Positions 18,440 to 27,716 of a stretch of 64,000 nt of DNA are shown here, piece by piece. Position 1 is the first letter of the stretch; every line of letters begins with the position of its first letter. This DNA comes from Anaerolineae bacterium UTCFX2 (GTDB taxonomy: Bacteria; Chloroflexota; Anaerolineae; Anaerolineales; UBA4823): NCBI GenBank assembly GCA_002050125.1, contig MWTA01000084.1, positions 38,629 to 102,628 of the forward strand, read 5' to 3'. Both the position numbers and the translations under genes were made by a program. The notes under the pieces were generated by a model, which had not been told where the DNA came from, ran no database searches, and saw nothing but the letters and a program-made list of their open reading frames with translations.

Positions 18440-19591
18440 ATGCTAGTAACACGCGAGAATTTGGAAGCGCAGGAGGCGAACACACTGGCTCCTTATGCCT
18501 GTCTTTCGAAAGATTCGCAGGGCAGAAAATACGAGGAGGAAGAACCGGAATACCGCACTGTTTTTCAGCGCGATCGCGACCGGATCTTGCATACAACGGC
18601 TTTTCGCCGGTTAGAATATAAGACACAGGTCTTCATTAACTATGAGGGGGATTATTACCGCACCCGACTCACGCATACCCTGGAAGTTGCACAAATCGGG
18701 CGTGCGCTGGCGCGGGCGCTGGGGGCGAATGAAGACCTTGTCGAAGCGATCAGCCTGGCGCACGATCTGGGGCACAGCGCGTTTGGTCATTCCGGTGAAA
18801 TGACGCTGGCGCGGCTGATGCGAGACCACGAAGGATTCGATCACAACAAACAATCGTTGCGCATAGTCACCGTACTTGAGCGGCGTTATCCCGAATTTCC
18901 CGGCTTGAACTTGAGCTGGGAAGTGCGGGAAGGGATTGTGAAACACGAATCCGAATACGATACCGCGGACGCGCGTGAATACAACCCGGAATTGCGGGGG
19001 CATCTCGAAGCCCAGATTGTCAACATCGCCGATGAATTGGCGTACACCACCCATGATCTTGACGACGGGCTAAGGTCGGGAATGCTCACCGCGCACGACT
19101 TGGACGGGATTACCCTGTGGGAAATTCTGTTGGAAAGCGTTGGAATTCGAGGTGCTGACCTGGACGACCTGGCGCGCCACCGGCTGATCCGCCGCATGAT
19201 TGGGTTGGAAGTTTCAGATCTCATTCACACCACCCATCAAAGGTTGAGGGATAGCAACGTGCGGTCCGTAGAAGAATTACAGAGCCTTCCCTACAACGTG
19301 ATGGCGTTTAGCGAAGACATGTACCGGCGTAATCGTGAGATGAAAGACTTTTTGTACGCCAATCTCTATCGCCATTACCGGGTGGAGCGTATGGCAGTCA
19401 AAGCGGCGCAGGTGATCACGCAGCTTTTCGAGGCTTATCTGTCGAAGCCGGAAATTTTACCCATGCACGTGCGTGAGCAGATCGAGCTATACGGCTTAGA
19501 GCGGACGATTTGCGATTATATAGCCGGAATGACGGACAGATTCGCAATCGAAGAACATCAAAAGATTTTCGATCCACGCGTTAAGCCGTGA
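18440..19591 (+). CDS. dgt: Deoxyguanosinetriphosphate triphosphohydrolase-like protein
   Basis: A 383-residue HD-domain protein. FQRDRDRILHTTAFRRLEYKTQVF (seen as RDRILHTTAFRRLEYKTQV) is the dGTPase signature near residue 36, RLTHTLEVAQIGRALARAL provides the first metal histidine, and SLAHDLGHSAFGHSGE is the HD motif with GHxxFGHxGE near residue 108. Enzymes of this class remove triphosphate from dNTPs and act in nucleotide pool control. It starts 16 bp after ahcY and greA follows 28 bp later, so it is inside the operon. A role in salvage of adenosine products is possible but not shown. Confidence 0.9.
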   Translation: MLVTRENLEAQEANTLAPYACLSKDSQGRKYEEEEPEYRTVFQRDRDRILHTTAFRRLEYKTQVFINYEGDYYRTRLTHTLEVAQIGRALARALGANEDLVEAISLAHDLGHSAFGHSGEMTLARLMRDHEGFDHNKQSLRIVTVLERRYPEFPGLNLSWEVREGIVKHESEYDTADAREYNPELRGHLEAQIVNIADELAYTTHDLDDGLRSGMLTAHDLDGITLWEILLESVGIRGADLDDLARHRLIRRMIGLEVSDLIHTTHQRLRDSNVRSVEELQSLPYNVMAFSEDMYRRNREMKDFLYANLYRHYRVERMAVKAAQVITQLFEAYLSKPEILPMHVREQIELYGLERTICDYIAGMTDRFAIEEHQKIFDPRVKP

Positions 19592-19619
19592 AAACATCGA
19601 GAGAATGGAAGGACTGAAC

Positions 19620-20087
19620 ATGCCGGAGGAACATTTCCTGACCGCCGACGGGGCAGAACGGTTGAAGAACGAATTGCATCATTTGGTAACGGTGGAGCGC
19701 GAGGCGTTGGCAAAACGGTTGAGAGCTGCGATTCAGGAGGGTGACCTTTCCGAAAATGCGGATTACTCAAAAGCGAAAGAGGATCAGGGGTTTCTCGAGG
19801 GGCGCATCCAAGAATTGGAATATCTTTTGAAATACGCGATCATTGTCGAAGCTTCTGCCACCGGTTACGATCAGGTCGAGGTTGGCGCCCGGGTCACTGT
19901 AAAAGAAGACGGATACGAACCGGAGACGTTTTCACTGGTGGGGGCGAAAGAAACCGATCCGAGCCAGGGAAAGATTTCAAACGAGTCGCCGGTTGGTAAG
20001 GCGTTACTGGGGAAAAAGGTGGGGGATGTCGTTTCGGTGGAGACGCCCGTAGGCGCATTGGTTTATAAGATCGTCAAAATAGAATAG
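19620..20087 (+). CDS. greA: Transcription elongation factor GreA
   Basis: A 155-residue protein. The N-terminal coiled coil begins LTADGAERLKNELHHL, has GDLSENADYSKAKEDQ at the tip (the acidic residues that reach the polymerase active site) and ends with FLEGRIQELEYLL. The C-terminal FKBP-like domain closes with PVGALVYKIVKIE. GreA rescues backtracked RNA polymerase by stimulating transcript cleavage. ATG 19620 is preceded by GGAAGGA at about 19607; a start at 19605 would place that site inside the gene. It is the last gene before a clear terminator at 20122-20146. Confidence 0.95.
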   Translation: MPEEHFLTADGAERLKNELHHLVTVEREALAKRLRAAIQEGDLSENADYSKAKEDQGFLEGRIQELEYLLKYAIIVEASATGYDQVEVGARVTVKEDGYEPETFSLVGAKETDPSQGKISNESPVGKALLGKKVGDVVSVETPVGALVYKIVKIE

Positions 20088-20121
20088 GCGCCGGCGTAAT
20101 AACGGACATAGTGACGAAAGA

Positions 20122-20146
20122 AAGCCGCCCATGTGAGCGGTTTTTT
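20122..20146 (+). terminator. Intrinsic terminator after greA (active in both directions in principle)
   Basis: AAGCCGC (20122-20128) pairs with GCGGTTT (20137-20143, one G-T pair) around an 8-nt loop, and the T-run continues to 20146. Read on the minus strand the same stem is followed by a T-rich stretch, so it may also end the convergent gene at 20211-21212. Confidence 0.8.
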
Positions 20147-20210
20147 CTCTTAATTTTACGATAATTCTACAAGAACAGCTACGAGAACGAGACCGTTGGT
20201 TGAGTAATGG

Positions 20211-21212
20211 TTATTTCGACCAGATTGCCAGTTCGAGCAGCAGATGATTGAAGTAACTCTCGTCCGGCATTGCGCCGTTTCCGTAACTCATATCGACTGT
20301 CCGCGCAACCAACTGTAGCGTCTGCGTCTCGAGTACGGTTTCGATGCCCGGCTCCAAGAGAATTGGCTCGCCTTTGGCTTCCAATCGCTGGCGAATAGCC
20401 TGATCGTTGTAAGCATGCGCGCTCATGAGAACCTTGGTGACCGTCTGGATGTCATTCTTATCAAACAGCCACACTTCGAAAGCGGTCACTTTCTTGTGGT
20501 CGCCGACCCCAATCGTCTCTGAGATGCTCACGCCGCACTCTCCCAGGAACTCGCCCGATGGGGAGTCGATGCTAAAGGAATCGTCAAACAGATCATCGCC
20601 CAGCTTGTAGGAAGCCATATATTGAGAGATTGGGGTTTCTTCACCCGTGGCAGCGTAGTCGGTGTATCCAGCCTGGCTGCGGGCGATTTCTGCCTGCATC
20701 GCTGGAGTGGGCGGACCTGACTGCACCAGACGTTTGCGAAACAGGAACATATACGCCAGAAATCCTGCCAGGACGAGAAACAGGACGCACAGAGCCACAA
20801 GCAAAACTGGGAGCATGCTCTTGGATTGTTCTTTACCGGGAACTGCGGTCGTTTCCGGACTTGTCGGCGCAGCCGCGGTAACGCCAACTGCGTTCTGAAA
20901 GTCCGTAATTAGAGCCGGGCTTAACCCTTGCAGATCCTGCTCAACCGCAGCCATGGTTTTTTCGGCTGCTGCGCCCAATCCTTTGAATCGAGCCAGGGCT
21001 TGCGCGGCGTCTCGGTTGAGGCTGAAGCTTTCAATCGAAGCGCGCAGATATTCGGCTTGCCACTCAGCGCTGAGGTGCTCAGGCGTGGCGTTGGTCCACT
21101 GCACGGGCCAAAGCCCCCAGCCCAGAACTACCAGACCGAAGATCGCCCCGACCACAAAACCGACGATCACAACAATCAGCGGATTCTTCGTATATTCGCG
21201 CATTGCGTCCAT
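20211..21212 (-). CDS. Two-helix membrane protein, function unknown
   Basis: A 333-residue protein with two membrane helices, about residues 11-34 (IVVIVGFVVGAIFGLVVLGWGL) and 133-155 (VLLVALCVLFLVLAGFLAYMF). The loop between them has a helical region (SAEWQAEYLRASIESF). The C-terminal 150 residues form a soluble beta-rich domain (FLGECGVSISETIG, VTAFEVWLFDKNDIQTVTKVL) on the side of the N-terminus. Such proteins are seen in Chloroflexota genomes without known function. It lies after topA on the same strand but has its own gap of 156 bp, with a TATAAT near 21315 on the minus strand. It converges with greA. The AGGGAGA site supports ATG 21212. Confidence 0.65.
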   Translation of the reverse strand: MDAMREYTKNPLIVVIVGFVVGAIFGLVVLGWGLWPVQWTNATPEHLSAEWQAEYLRASIESFSLNRDAAQALARFKGLGAAAEKTMAAVEQDLQGLSPALITDFQNAVGVTAAAPTSPETTAVPGKEQSKSMLPVLLVALCVLFLVLAGFLAYMFLFRKRLVQSGPPTPAMQAEIARSQAGYTDYAATGEETPISQYMASYKLGDDLFDDSFSIDSPSGEFLGECGVSISETIGVGDHKKVTAFEVWLFDKNDIQTVTKVLMSAHAYNDQAIRQRLEAKGEPILLEPGIETVLETQTLQLVARTVDMSYGNGAMPDESYFNHLLLELAIWSK

Positions 21213-21368
21213 CTGTTTCTCCCTGTTGCGTAAGGATGCTTCGGTTCACTCAGAGCGAGAGGATCTCATTCGGGTCATAACGAAGCATTTGCCTACATAT
21301 GTTTCAATTTTAGATTATAGCGCAAAATTCCGCAACCTTTTTCACGAACATCCTGTTAGCTGCAAGAA

Positions 21369-23696
21369 TCATGCCGTGCTTGCGTTTTGAGTTACCTCAT
21401 CAACAGAGACCTCATCCAATGTAAACCGCTCTTCACAGTTGAGACACTGCGCATTTTGCTTATCTGCGACGACCAGGAGGCCTCCACACTGTGGACAGGG
21501 GCGCGGCAGCGGCAGCTTCCAGGAGGTGAAGTCGCAGTTGGGGTAGTTGGCGCAGCCGTAAAAAGTTCTGCCCTTGCGGGTTTTCCGCTCTACGATCTCT
21601 CCGCCATCTTTGGGGCACTTGACGCCGATCTTTTCCAGCCAGGCCTCGGTGTAGCGGCATTCCGGGAAGTTACTGCAACTGATAAACTTGCCGTAACGTC
21701 CCCAGCGGATGGCCAGCTCGTGCCCGCATTCGGGGCAGGCGCGCCCGATCGGCTCGGGTCCCATGTTCAATTCGGGCATTTTTTGCTCAGCGGATTCAAC
21801 CTGCACCGCAAACGGACCGTAAAAGTCGCGGATGACTTCGACCCATGGCAATTCACCGGAGGCGATGCGATCGAGGTTTTCTTCCATACCGGCGGTGAAA
21901 TCCACGTTGAGGATTTCCGGAAAATGCTCGATTAACAGATCGTTCACCAGTATTCCGGTTTCGGTAGGGGAGAGCTTTTTGCCCTCTCGTAGCACGTATC
22001 CACGCTGTTGGAGGGTGTTGAGAATCGGCGCATAGGTGGACGGGCGTCCGATTCCATTTTCCTCCAGTGTGCGCACCAAAGTCGCTTCGGAATAACGCGG
22101 GGGCGGTTGGGTAAAGTGCTGCTCTGGGGTCAACTGCTGCAAGTACTGCACCTGGCGTTCCTCGAGCCCAGGCGGGATGCGCACATTTTCCTCATCCTCC
22201 TCGGTTTTCAGATCTTCATCTTTTGATTCTTCATAAACGATCAGAAACCCTTGAAACCGAACGGTGGAACTGGAAGCTCGGAAAAGATATGTATGACCCT
22301 GGTTTTCGCCGGTGATATCGACTGATAAAGTGTCGAAAATAGCTGCTGACATCTGTGAAGCGACAAACCGCTGCCAGATCAACTGATATAACCTGTACTG
22401 GTCTCGATTCAGGAATTCTTTGAGCGAATCGGGCTGCCGTAAAACCGAAGTCGGGCGAATAGCTTCGTGAGCCTCTTGCGCGCCGGCGACTTTGGTCTTA
22501 TATTTTGGAGCTTCTTGCGGCAGAAACCCTGCGCCATAACGCTCGCGGATAAACTGACGCGCCTCATCCTGGGCGATCTGAGAGATATTGGTCGAATCGG
22601 TGCGCATGTAGGTGATCAAGCCGACTGCGCCGCCCTCGCCGATATCGATCCCCTCGTACAACTGTTGTGCGAGCGCCATCGTTCTGCGAGCGGAGTAGCC
22701 CAGCTTGCGTGATGCTTCTTGTTGAAGCGTACTGGTGATAAACGGCGCGGTAGGATTGCGTTTGCGTTCGCCCCGTTTTATTCTTGTGATGAGATAGTCT
22801 GCTTTTTCGAGTGATTCTAAGATCGGGGTGACGTCTGCCTCGCTATTCAGCGCCGGCTCGTCATCATCGATCTTGTTCAACTTTGCCAGGAATGTTTGGT
22901 TGACGCCCTCGGGGCGAAATTCTGCTCCGATCGACCAGTATTCGACTGGGTTGAAAGCGTCAATTTCACGTTCGCGCTCCACAATAAGGCGCAAGGCAAC
23001 CGACTGCACGCGCCCCGCCGAAAGCCGGCTTCTTACTTTACGCCAAAGTAACGGGCTCAAGTTATAGCCGACCAACCGATCCAAAATCCGCCTGGCTTGT
23101 TGGGCGTCCACCAGACGCTTATTAATTTGGCGGGTGTGCGCAAATGCTTCGGCAACCGCGGGTTCGGTAATTTCGTGGAACACCACGCGCTGTGTCAGCT
23201 TCGGGTCGATTTCAGCCGATTCCATCAGATGCCAGGCGATGGCTTCCCCTTCGCGGTCGGGGTCAGTTGCAAGGTAGATTTCCTGAGCGGTTTTTGCAAG
23301 CGATTTCAATTCCTTGACCACGGGGCGTTTTTCGTTTGGCACCCGGTACTTGGGCTGAAAATCGTTTTCCACGTCAACCGAGAGCTGCGAGCGGAGCAAG
23401 TCTCGCACGTGCCCGATTGAAGCCTTCACCGTATACTCCTTTCCCAGAAAGCGTCCGACTGTGCGCGCTTTGGCGGGCGATTCGACGATGACGAGTTTGC
23501 CTGACCGCACCTTCTTGCGCGATTCGGGGCTCGGCGGCGCCAGGTTGGCGTGAGCGTCGGTTCGACCCATCAGAGTCATGCGCGTGCTGCACACCGGACA
23601 GACGCCGCGCGTGGCAGGCGTTCCGGTGCGCGTATAAGTAGGCTCGGGCGCTTGTATTTCGCGTTTGGTTTTGCATTTTACACAATAGGCTTCCAC
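21369..23696 (-). CDS. topA: DNA topoisomerase I with N-terminal DUF5679-type zinc ribbon
   Basis: A 775-residue type IA topoisomerase. Residues 1-45 form an extra zinc ribbon (CVKCK near residue 5, CPVCS near 34). The TOPRIM domain starts at about 66 with KLVIVESPAKA and has DPDREGEAIAWHL. The catalytic tyrosine lies in GLITYMRTDSTN near 370. Three C-terminal zinc-finger units follow (CPECGHEL, CPKDGGEI, CPQCGGLL). It relaxes negative supercoils through a 5'-phosphotyrosine. The start is GTG 23696 with GGAGG upstream. It follows dprA by 79 bp in the same orientation, a common topA-dprA pairing. Confidence 0.95.
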   Translation of the reverse strand: MEAYCVKCKTKREIQAPEPTYTRTGTPATRGVCPVCSTRMTLMGRTDAHANLAPPSPESRKKVRSGKLVIVESPAKARTVGRFLGKEYTVKASIGHVRDLLRSQLSVDVENDFQPKYRVPNEKRPVVKELKSLAKTAQEIYLATDPDREGEAIAWHLMESAEIDPKLTQRVVFHEITEPAVAEAFAHTRQINKRLVDAQQARRILDRLVGYNLSPLLWRKVRSRLSAGRVQSVALRLIVEREREIDAFNPVEYWSIGAEFRPEGVNQTFLAKLNKIDDDEPALNSEADVTPILESLEKADYLITRIKRGERKRNPTAPFITSTLQQEASRKLGYSARRTMALAQQLYEGIDIGEGGAVGLITYMRTDSTNISQIAQDEARQFIRERYGAGFLPQEAPKYKTKVAGAQEAHEAIRPTSVLRQPDSLKEFLNRDQYRLYQLIWQRFVASQMSAAIFDTLSVDITGENQGHTYLFRASSSTVRFQGFLIVYEESKDEDLKTEEDEENVRIPPGLEERQVQYLQQLTPEQHFTQPPPRYSEATLVRTLEENGIGRPSTYAPILNTLQQRGYVLREGKKLSPTETGILVNDLLIEHFPEILNVDFTAGMEENLDRIASGELPWVEVIRDFYGPFAVQVESAEQKMPELNMGPEPIGRACPECGHELAIRWGRYGKFISCSNFPECRYTEAWLEKIGVKCPKDGGEIVERKTRKGRTFYGCANYPNCDFTSWKLPLPRPCPQCGGLLVVADKQNAQCLNCEERFTLDEVSVDEVTQNASTA

Positions 23697-23775
23697 AGAT
23701 AAACCTCCATTCCAGAAACCCCATGGATGTTTTCAAGAAATTTATAATAATGGCAACTCATTTGGTTTTTGAAAT

Positions 23776-24891
23776 TCATTCTTCGATTGTATATTCAGGG
23801 CTTGTTTCATAAATGGCAATGTAACGCATCGTGCCGACCTGGCGGACCAACCCCTTCAACTCCATCATTGTCAACGCGGATGAGACCTGTTCGATAGGGA
23901 GGCTGGTCTGCAACTGAATTTCATCGACGTGCAGCGGCTCACGTCCAAGCAGCGAATAGAGGGCGGCTTCGGTAGCGTCGGTTGGCAGGACTGCTCGGGC
24001 GGATTTGTACTGGTCGGTGTGCTCCAAGTTGAGCGCGTCCAAGAGGCTGCTAATTCCAGTATAGATGCGCGCCCCGCTTTCAATCAGCCGATTTGCCCCA
24101 ACGCTTTGCGGCGCGTAAAGGTACCCTGGAACCGCGAAAACTTCACGCCCCTGCTGAGCGGCGAACGCGGCTGTGATCAAAGCGCCGCTCTTTTCGCTTG
24201 CCTCGACAACCACCACAGCTTGCGACAATGCAGAAATAATGCGGTTGCGCGGCGGAAAATTGGCTGCTTCAGGGAGAGCCCCGGGAGGATAATCGCTGAT
24301 CACCGCCCCATTTTCGATAATATTCTCAGCTAATCTCTTGTGCTCCGGCGGGTAAATCTGGTCAACCCCGCTCCCAAGCACGGCGATCGTCCGCCCGCCG
24401 CTCTTCAAGCACGCCTGGTGGGCAATCGAATCAACCCCGCGCGCCAGCCCGCTGACTACGGTAACCCCGTGCCTGGCAAGCTCGCTTCCAATTTCATCGG
24501 CGACCTGCCGGCCATAGGCGGTTACACGCCGTGTGCCGACAACTGCCACCGCCCATTGATCCTCAGCGGATAGTTTGCCGCGATAATATATCACCGGAGG
24601 CGGTTGGTCGATTTCCTTCAGCCGTCTTGGATAATCCGCGTCATCCCAGGTTAAGATGCCGATGTCCTCCTTGTGGATCTGTTCCCAGGTTTTTTCGAGC
24701 AGATCCGAGGATCGCACCTGGATTAGGCTTTCGGCAAGCCTGGGGCTCAAACCGGCTGATTTTAAATCCTCGAGCGAAGCCAGCCAGGCAGATTCGGCGG
24801 CGCCAAACCAGTTGAGCAGCGAACCCATCCGCACCGATCCGATCCCTTTGACCAGAGTTAGCCCAACCCAATACTTACGTTCGTCAGCCAT
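23776..24891 (-). CDS. dprA: DNA-processing protein DprA
   Basis: A 371-residue protein. The N-terminal helix-hairpin-helix part (about 1-80) is followed by the Rossmann core: VVGTRRVTAYG, VSGLARGVDSIAH near residue 150, TIAVLGSGVDQIYPPEH, NFPPRNRIISALSQAVVVVEA, SGALITAAFAAQQGREVFAVPG. A winged-helix domain closes it (EPLHVDEIQLQTSLPIEQV). DprA loads RecA on incoming single-stranded DNA in natural transformation. No other competence genes are in the window. It follows rimM by 38 bp. ATG 24891 lacks a clear ribosome site. Confidence 0.93.
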   Translation of the reverse strand: MADERKYWVGLTLVKGIGSVRMGSLLNWFGAAESAWLASLEDLKSAGLSPRLAESLIQVRSSDLLEKTWEQIHKEDIGILTWDDADYPRRLKEIDQPPPVIYYRGKLSAEDQWAVAVVGTRRVTAYGRQVADEIGSELARHGVTVVSGLARGVDSIAHQACLKSGGRTIAVLGSGVDQIYPPEHKRLAENIIENGAVISDYPPGALPEAANFPPRNRIISALSQAVVVVEASEKSGALITAAFAAQQGREVFAVPGYLYAPQSVGANRLIESGARIYTGISSLLDALNLEHTDQYKSARAVLPTDATEAALYSLLGREPLHVDEIQLQTSLPIEQVSSALTMMELKGLVRQVGTMRYIAIYETSPEYTIEE

Positions 24892-24929
24892 CGTTTGTTC
24901 GTCGAAGTGTGGAATTCACAAACGGCAAA

Positions 24930-25508
24930 TCAGTTTGCCGGTTTTTCGGGAACCAACCCCGGAAGCAGATGGACTGTCATTTCATGCCGGTCAGGATCGA
25001 TCTCCAGCACAATGGAACGGATATTTGGGAGCAAGATTTCGGAACCATCCTGAGATTGGACGACAAAAACATCGTTCGCCCCCGTCTCCAAGATTCCAAC
25101 AACTGTGCCCAATTCTTGACCGGCATCGCTTTTCACGCGCAGACCCAGGATTTGGTGATGATAGAACTCGCCCTTTGGGAGTTCGGGCAAGTCGTCCGCC
25201 TGGGTATACAGGTATTGTCCACGCATTTCCTTGACTGACTCTGGATTGTCATATCCGGTGAATGCAATCAGAAACCCGCGTGAATGTCCGCGACGGCCGC
25301 GAACCTCCAACGGCAGGCGGTCATCACCCAGGTAAAGCATTCGCCCTGGCTTTAAACGTTCAGGGAAATCACTCAGAATTTCCATTTGAATTTCCCCATT
25401 TAAGCCGTGTGGGCTGAGGAGCCGTCCAACAGCCAAGAATACAGGCTCGCCCGAGGGAGGCGAGCCTGCAGGCTGAGAAAATTCCAACAACCTCTTGTTT
25501 CTAGGCAT
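24930..25508 (-). CDS. rimM: Ribosome maturation factor RimM
   Basis: A 192-residue protein. The N-terminal beta barrel has FLAVGRLLSPHGLNGEIQMEILSD (GR..SPHGLxGE motif), and the PRC barrel follows from about residue 100 with LPKGEFYHHQILGLRV, LGTVVGILETGANDVFVVQ and the closing LLPNIRSIVLEIDP. RimM helps assemble the 3' head of the 30S subunit. The gene starts 6 bp after khpA ends, so translation may be coupled. The expected partners trmD and rplS, which usually follow rimM, are absent; dprA is next. Confidence 0.93.
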   Translation of the reverse strand: MPRNKRLLEFSQPAGSPPSGEPVFLAVGRLLSPHGLNGEIQMEILSDFPERLKPGRMLYLGDDRLPLEVRGRRGHSRGFLIAFTGYDNPESVKEMRGQYLYTQADDLPELPKGEFYHHQILGLRVKSDAGQELGTVVGILETGANDVFVVQSQDGSEILLPNIRSIVLEIDPDRHEMTVHLLPGLVPEKPAN

Positions 25509-25514
25509 GCGGCG

Positions 25515-25751
25515 TTAGTCGGGCTCAGCGATCTCCAGGATGGCGCGTTTTCCCTCCTGGGCGGCTGCAACCCGCAGCAGAGTGCGCATCGCGCCAGCAA
25601 CACGCCCTGATTTTCCGATGATCCGCCCCATATCTTCTTTGGCGACGTGCAGGGAATAAATTACCTGGGCGCCGCGCCGAAGGGTTTTGACTTCAACCTG
25701 GGTTGGGTCATCTACCAGGGATGTGGCGATATATGCGATTAAATCGTCCAT
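25515..25751 (-). CDS. khpA: KH-domain RNA-binding protein KhpA (YlqC)
   Basis: A 78-residue single KH domain. VAKEDMGRIIGKSGRVAGAMRTLL contains the GxxG loop (GKSG) that grips RNA. The start MDDLIAYIATSLVDDP is the typical YlqC/KhpA beginning. KhpA works with KhpB in RNA binding linked to cell division and elongation. It sits between rpsP and rimM, the classic place for this gene. GGGAGGG lies before ATG 25751. Confidence 0.93.
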   Translation of the reverse strand: MDDLIAYIATSLVDDPTQVEVKTLRRGAQVIYSLHVAKEDMGRIIGKSGRVAGAMRTLLRVAAAQEGKRAILEIAEPD

Positions 25752-25787
25752 TGGTCCCTCCCGGGGAATCTTAAAGCTGGGAATCGA

Positions 25788-26120
25788 CTATTTTATCTTG
25801 TCGGTTCGAGCGGCTTCAGCCTGAGCGGCTTCTTGCATCAAGACTTCAACCGATTCCCCTTGCTTATAGCGCTCGTACCGCTCGAGCGTTCCGGCGCTGC
25901 GAAAAACCTGAGTGACCGATTCGCTTGGCTGAGCGCCTTTTGAAAGCCAATCGTAGACCCGGTCTTCTTTGACGTTGATGGTGGCTGGATCGGTACGCGG
26001 GTTGTAGAAGCCCAGGATTTCGATAAACCGACCATCGCGGGGCGATTCTTTATCCGCCGCAACAATGCGATAGCTGGGCTGGCGTTTGGCGCCGACCTTG
26101 CGCAGTCTTATACGAACCAT
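25788..26120 (-). CDS. rpsP: 30S ribosomal protein S16
   Basis: A 110-residue protein starting MVRIRLRKVGAKRQPSYRIV, with DGRFIEILGFYNPRTDP and RVYDWLSKGAQPSESV: the full S16 pattern. The C-terminal 25 residues are an Ala/Glu-rich tail beyond the S16 core. It is needed for 30S assembly. AAGGAGA precedes ATG 26120. It follows ffh by 103 bp and starts the rpsP-khpA-rimM run. Confidence 0.96.
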   Translation of the reverse strand: MVRIRLRKVGAKRQPSYRIVAADKESPRDGRFIEILGFYNPRTDPATINVKEDRVYDWLSKGAQPSESVTQVFRSAGTLERYERYKQGESVEVLMQEAAQAEAARTDKIK

Positions 26121-26223
26121 AGATCAAATCTCCTTCATAGATAACATATGTAACGATTGATGCGAACATACTGAGCGTTGAGAGGGTGGCTGAAGGAGGC
26201 CGTTATAACACTCATGCCCGCGC

Positions 26224-27546
26224 TTATCCGAACAATCGCGGCATACCGCGCATGCCAGATTTCTTGAAGTTTTTAAAAAGCTTCTGAGCTTCTCGGAACT
26301 GCTTGATCAGACGATTTACATCCTGGACTTGCGTGCCAGAGCCGGCTGCAATCCGCCGTCTGCGGGAAGCGTTTAGAACTTCGGGGCGGCAGCGCTCTTC
26401 GCGCGTCATCGAGTTGATAATCGCTTCCGTGAGTTTTAGCTGCTTCTCTGCGTCTTGGGGAGAGACTTGTTTAGCAATCTGGCTCATGCCTCCAGGGAGC
26501 ATCTCCATAATCTGCCCAAGCGGGCCCATTTTTCGCAGTTGTTTGAGTTGATCGGCGAAATCTTGCAGTGAGAACTCACCCGCCATCAATTTTTCAGCTT
26601 GTTCGCGCGCGGTCTTTTCGTCGTAGGCAGCTTCAGCCTTTTCAATCAATCCGAGGATATCGCCCATGCCCAAAATCCGCCCCGCCAACCGTTGCGGATC
26701 GTAGACTTCGAGGGCGTCGAGCGCCTCGCCGGTTCCGAGGAACTTTATCGGAATGCCGGTTACCGCCCGGATGGAAATTGCCGCGCCGCCGCGCGCATCG
26801 CCTTCGATCTTCGTGAGTACCAAACCGGTGACCGGGATTGATTCTCTAAACCCCTTGGCGATGTTGACTGATTCTTGACCAATCATCGAATCGACCACGA
26901 GCAGGATCTCGGCTGGCTGGACCTGGGTTTGGATTGCTTGAAGCTCATCCATCAGCTCACGGTCAAGCTGAGACCGCCCGGCGGTGTCCAGGATCATGAC
27001 CGTAAACCCGCCTTTTTGGGCTTGTTCGAGAGCCTTCTTCGCCATCTGCGGCGGGGAGAGATTTGGCTCGTAGGCAACCGGGACGTTCAGACGTTCGCCG
27101 AGGGTTTCCAGTTGGCGCACCGCCGCCGGACGATAGGGGTCGCAGGCGACAAGCATGACCCTTTCACCCTGCGAGCGGAGCAAACGAGCCAGCTTTCCTG
27201 CAGCGGTGGTTTTACCTGAGCCTTGCAAGCCGACTAACATGAGTGGGCGCGGTTTTTGCCCCGCCAGGTTCAGCCGTTCGGCTGGTCCCAAAGTGGCAAT
27301 GAGCTCCTCATTGACGATTTTCACCACTTGCTGACCGGGGTTCAGCGCCTTTGAAACCTCTTGTCCAACCGAGCGCTCACGCACGCGACTGACGAAGTCT
27401 TTCACAACGCCATAGTTCACGTCCGCTTCTAATAGCGCCATGCGGACTTCGCGCATTGCGGCATCGACATCGGACTCGCTCAATTTGCCGCGCCGGCGCA
27501 AGCCTTTAAATACATCATCGAGGCGTTGGGTCAGACTTTCGAACAT
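26224..27546 (-). CDS. ffh: Signal recognition particle protein Ffh
   Basis: A 440-residue SRP54 GTPase. The N domain (about 1-90) leads to the G domain with GLQGSGKTTAAGKLA near residue 110, DPYRPAAVRQLE, DTAGR, LTKIEGDARGGAA and the GTGE closing loop. The M domain (about 300-440) is methionine-rich and carries SRRRRIAAGSG, which binds 4.5S RNA. It guides nascent membrane proteins to FtsY. ATG 27546 is 8 nt after a TAAAAT box in a good promoter and has no Shine-Dalgarno site, so the first gene of this operon should be leaderless. Confidence 0.96.
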   Translation of the reverse strand: MFESLTQRLDDVFKGLRRRGKLSESDVDAAMREVRMALLEADVNYGVVKDFVSRVRERSVGQEVSKALNPGQQVVKIVNEELIATLGPAERLNLAGQKPRPLMLVGLQGSGKTTAAGKLARLLRSQGERVMLVACDPYRPAAVRQLETLGERLNVPVAYEPNLSPPQMAKKALEQAQKGGFTVMILDTAGRSQLDRELMDELQAIQTQVQPAEILLVVDSMIGQESVNIAKGFRESIPVTGLVLTKIEGDARGGAAISIRAVTGIPIKFLGTGEALDALEVYDPQRLAGRILGMGDILGLIEKAEAAYDEKTAREQAEKLMAGEFSLQDFADQLKQLRKMGPLGQIMEMLPGGMSQIAKQVSPQDAEKQLKLTEAIINSMTREERCRPEVLNASRRRRIAAGSGTQVQDVNRLIKQFREAQKLFKNFKKSGMRGMPRLFG

Positions 27547-27554
27547 AGCATTGC

Positions 27555-27583
27555 ATTTTAGCGTGGAAGCGAATAATGGTCAA
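27555..27583 (-). promoter_or_regulatory. Promoter of the ffh operon, leaderless
   Basis: On the minus strand TTGACC (27578-27583), exactly 17 bp, TAAAAT (27555-27560), then 8 nt to the ATG at 27546. A leader of at most one or two bases is predicted. Confidence 0.75.
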
Positions 27584-27716
27584 GGTGCGTTTGGAATTAC
27601 AAAAACTATTAATCGCGTAACCATTTCTTCCTTTACGTGTTACATCAGGAGAATAAAACGAAACCGTCAGCGTTGCAGCAATTATCTTTTTTTATTCTCG
27701 CCTGGAGGAATAGCAG

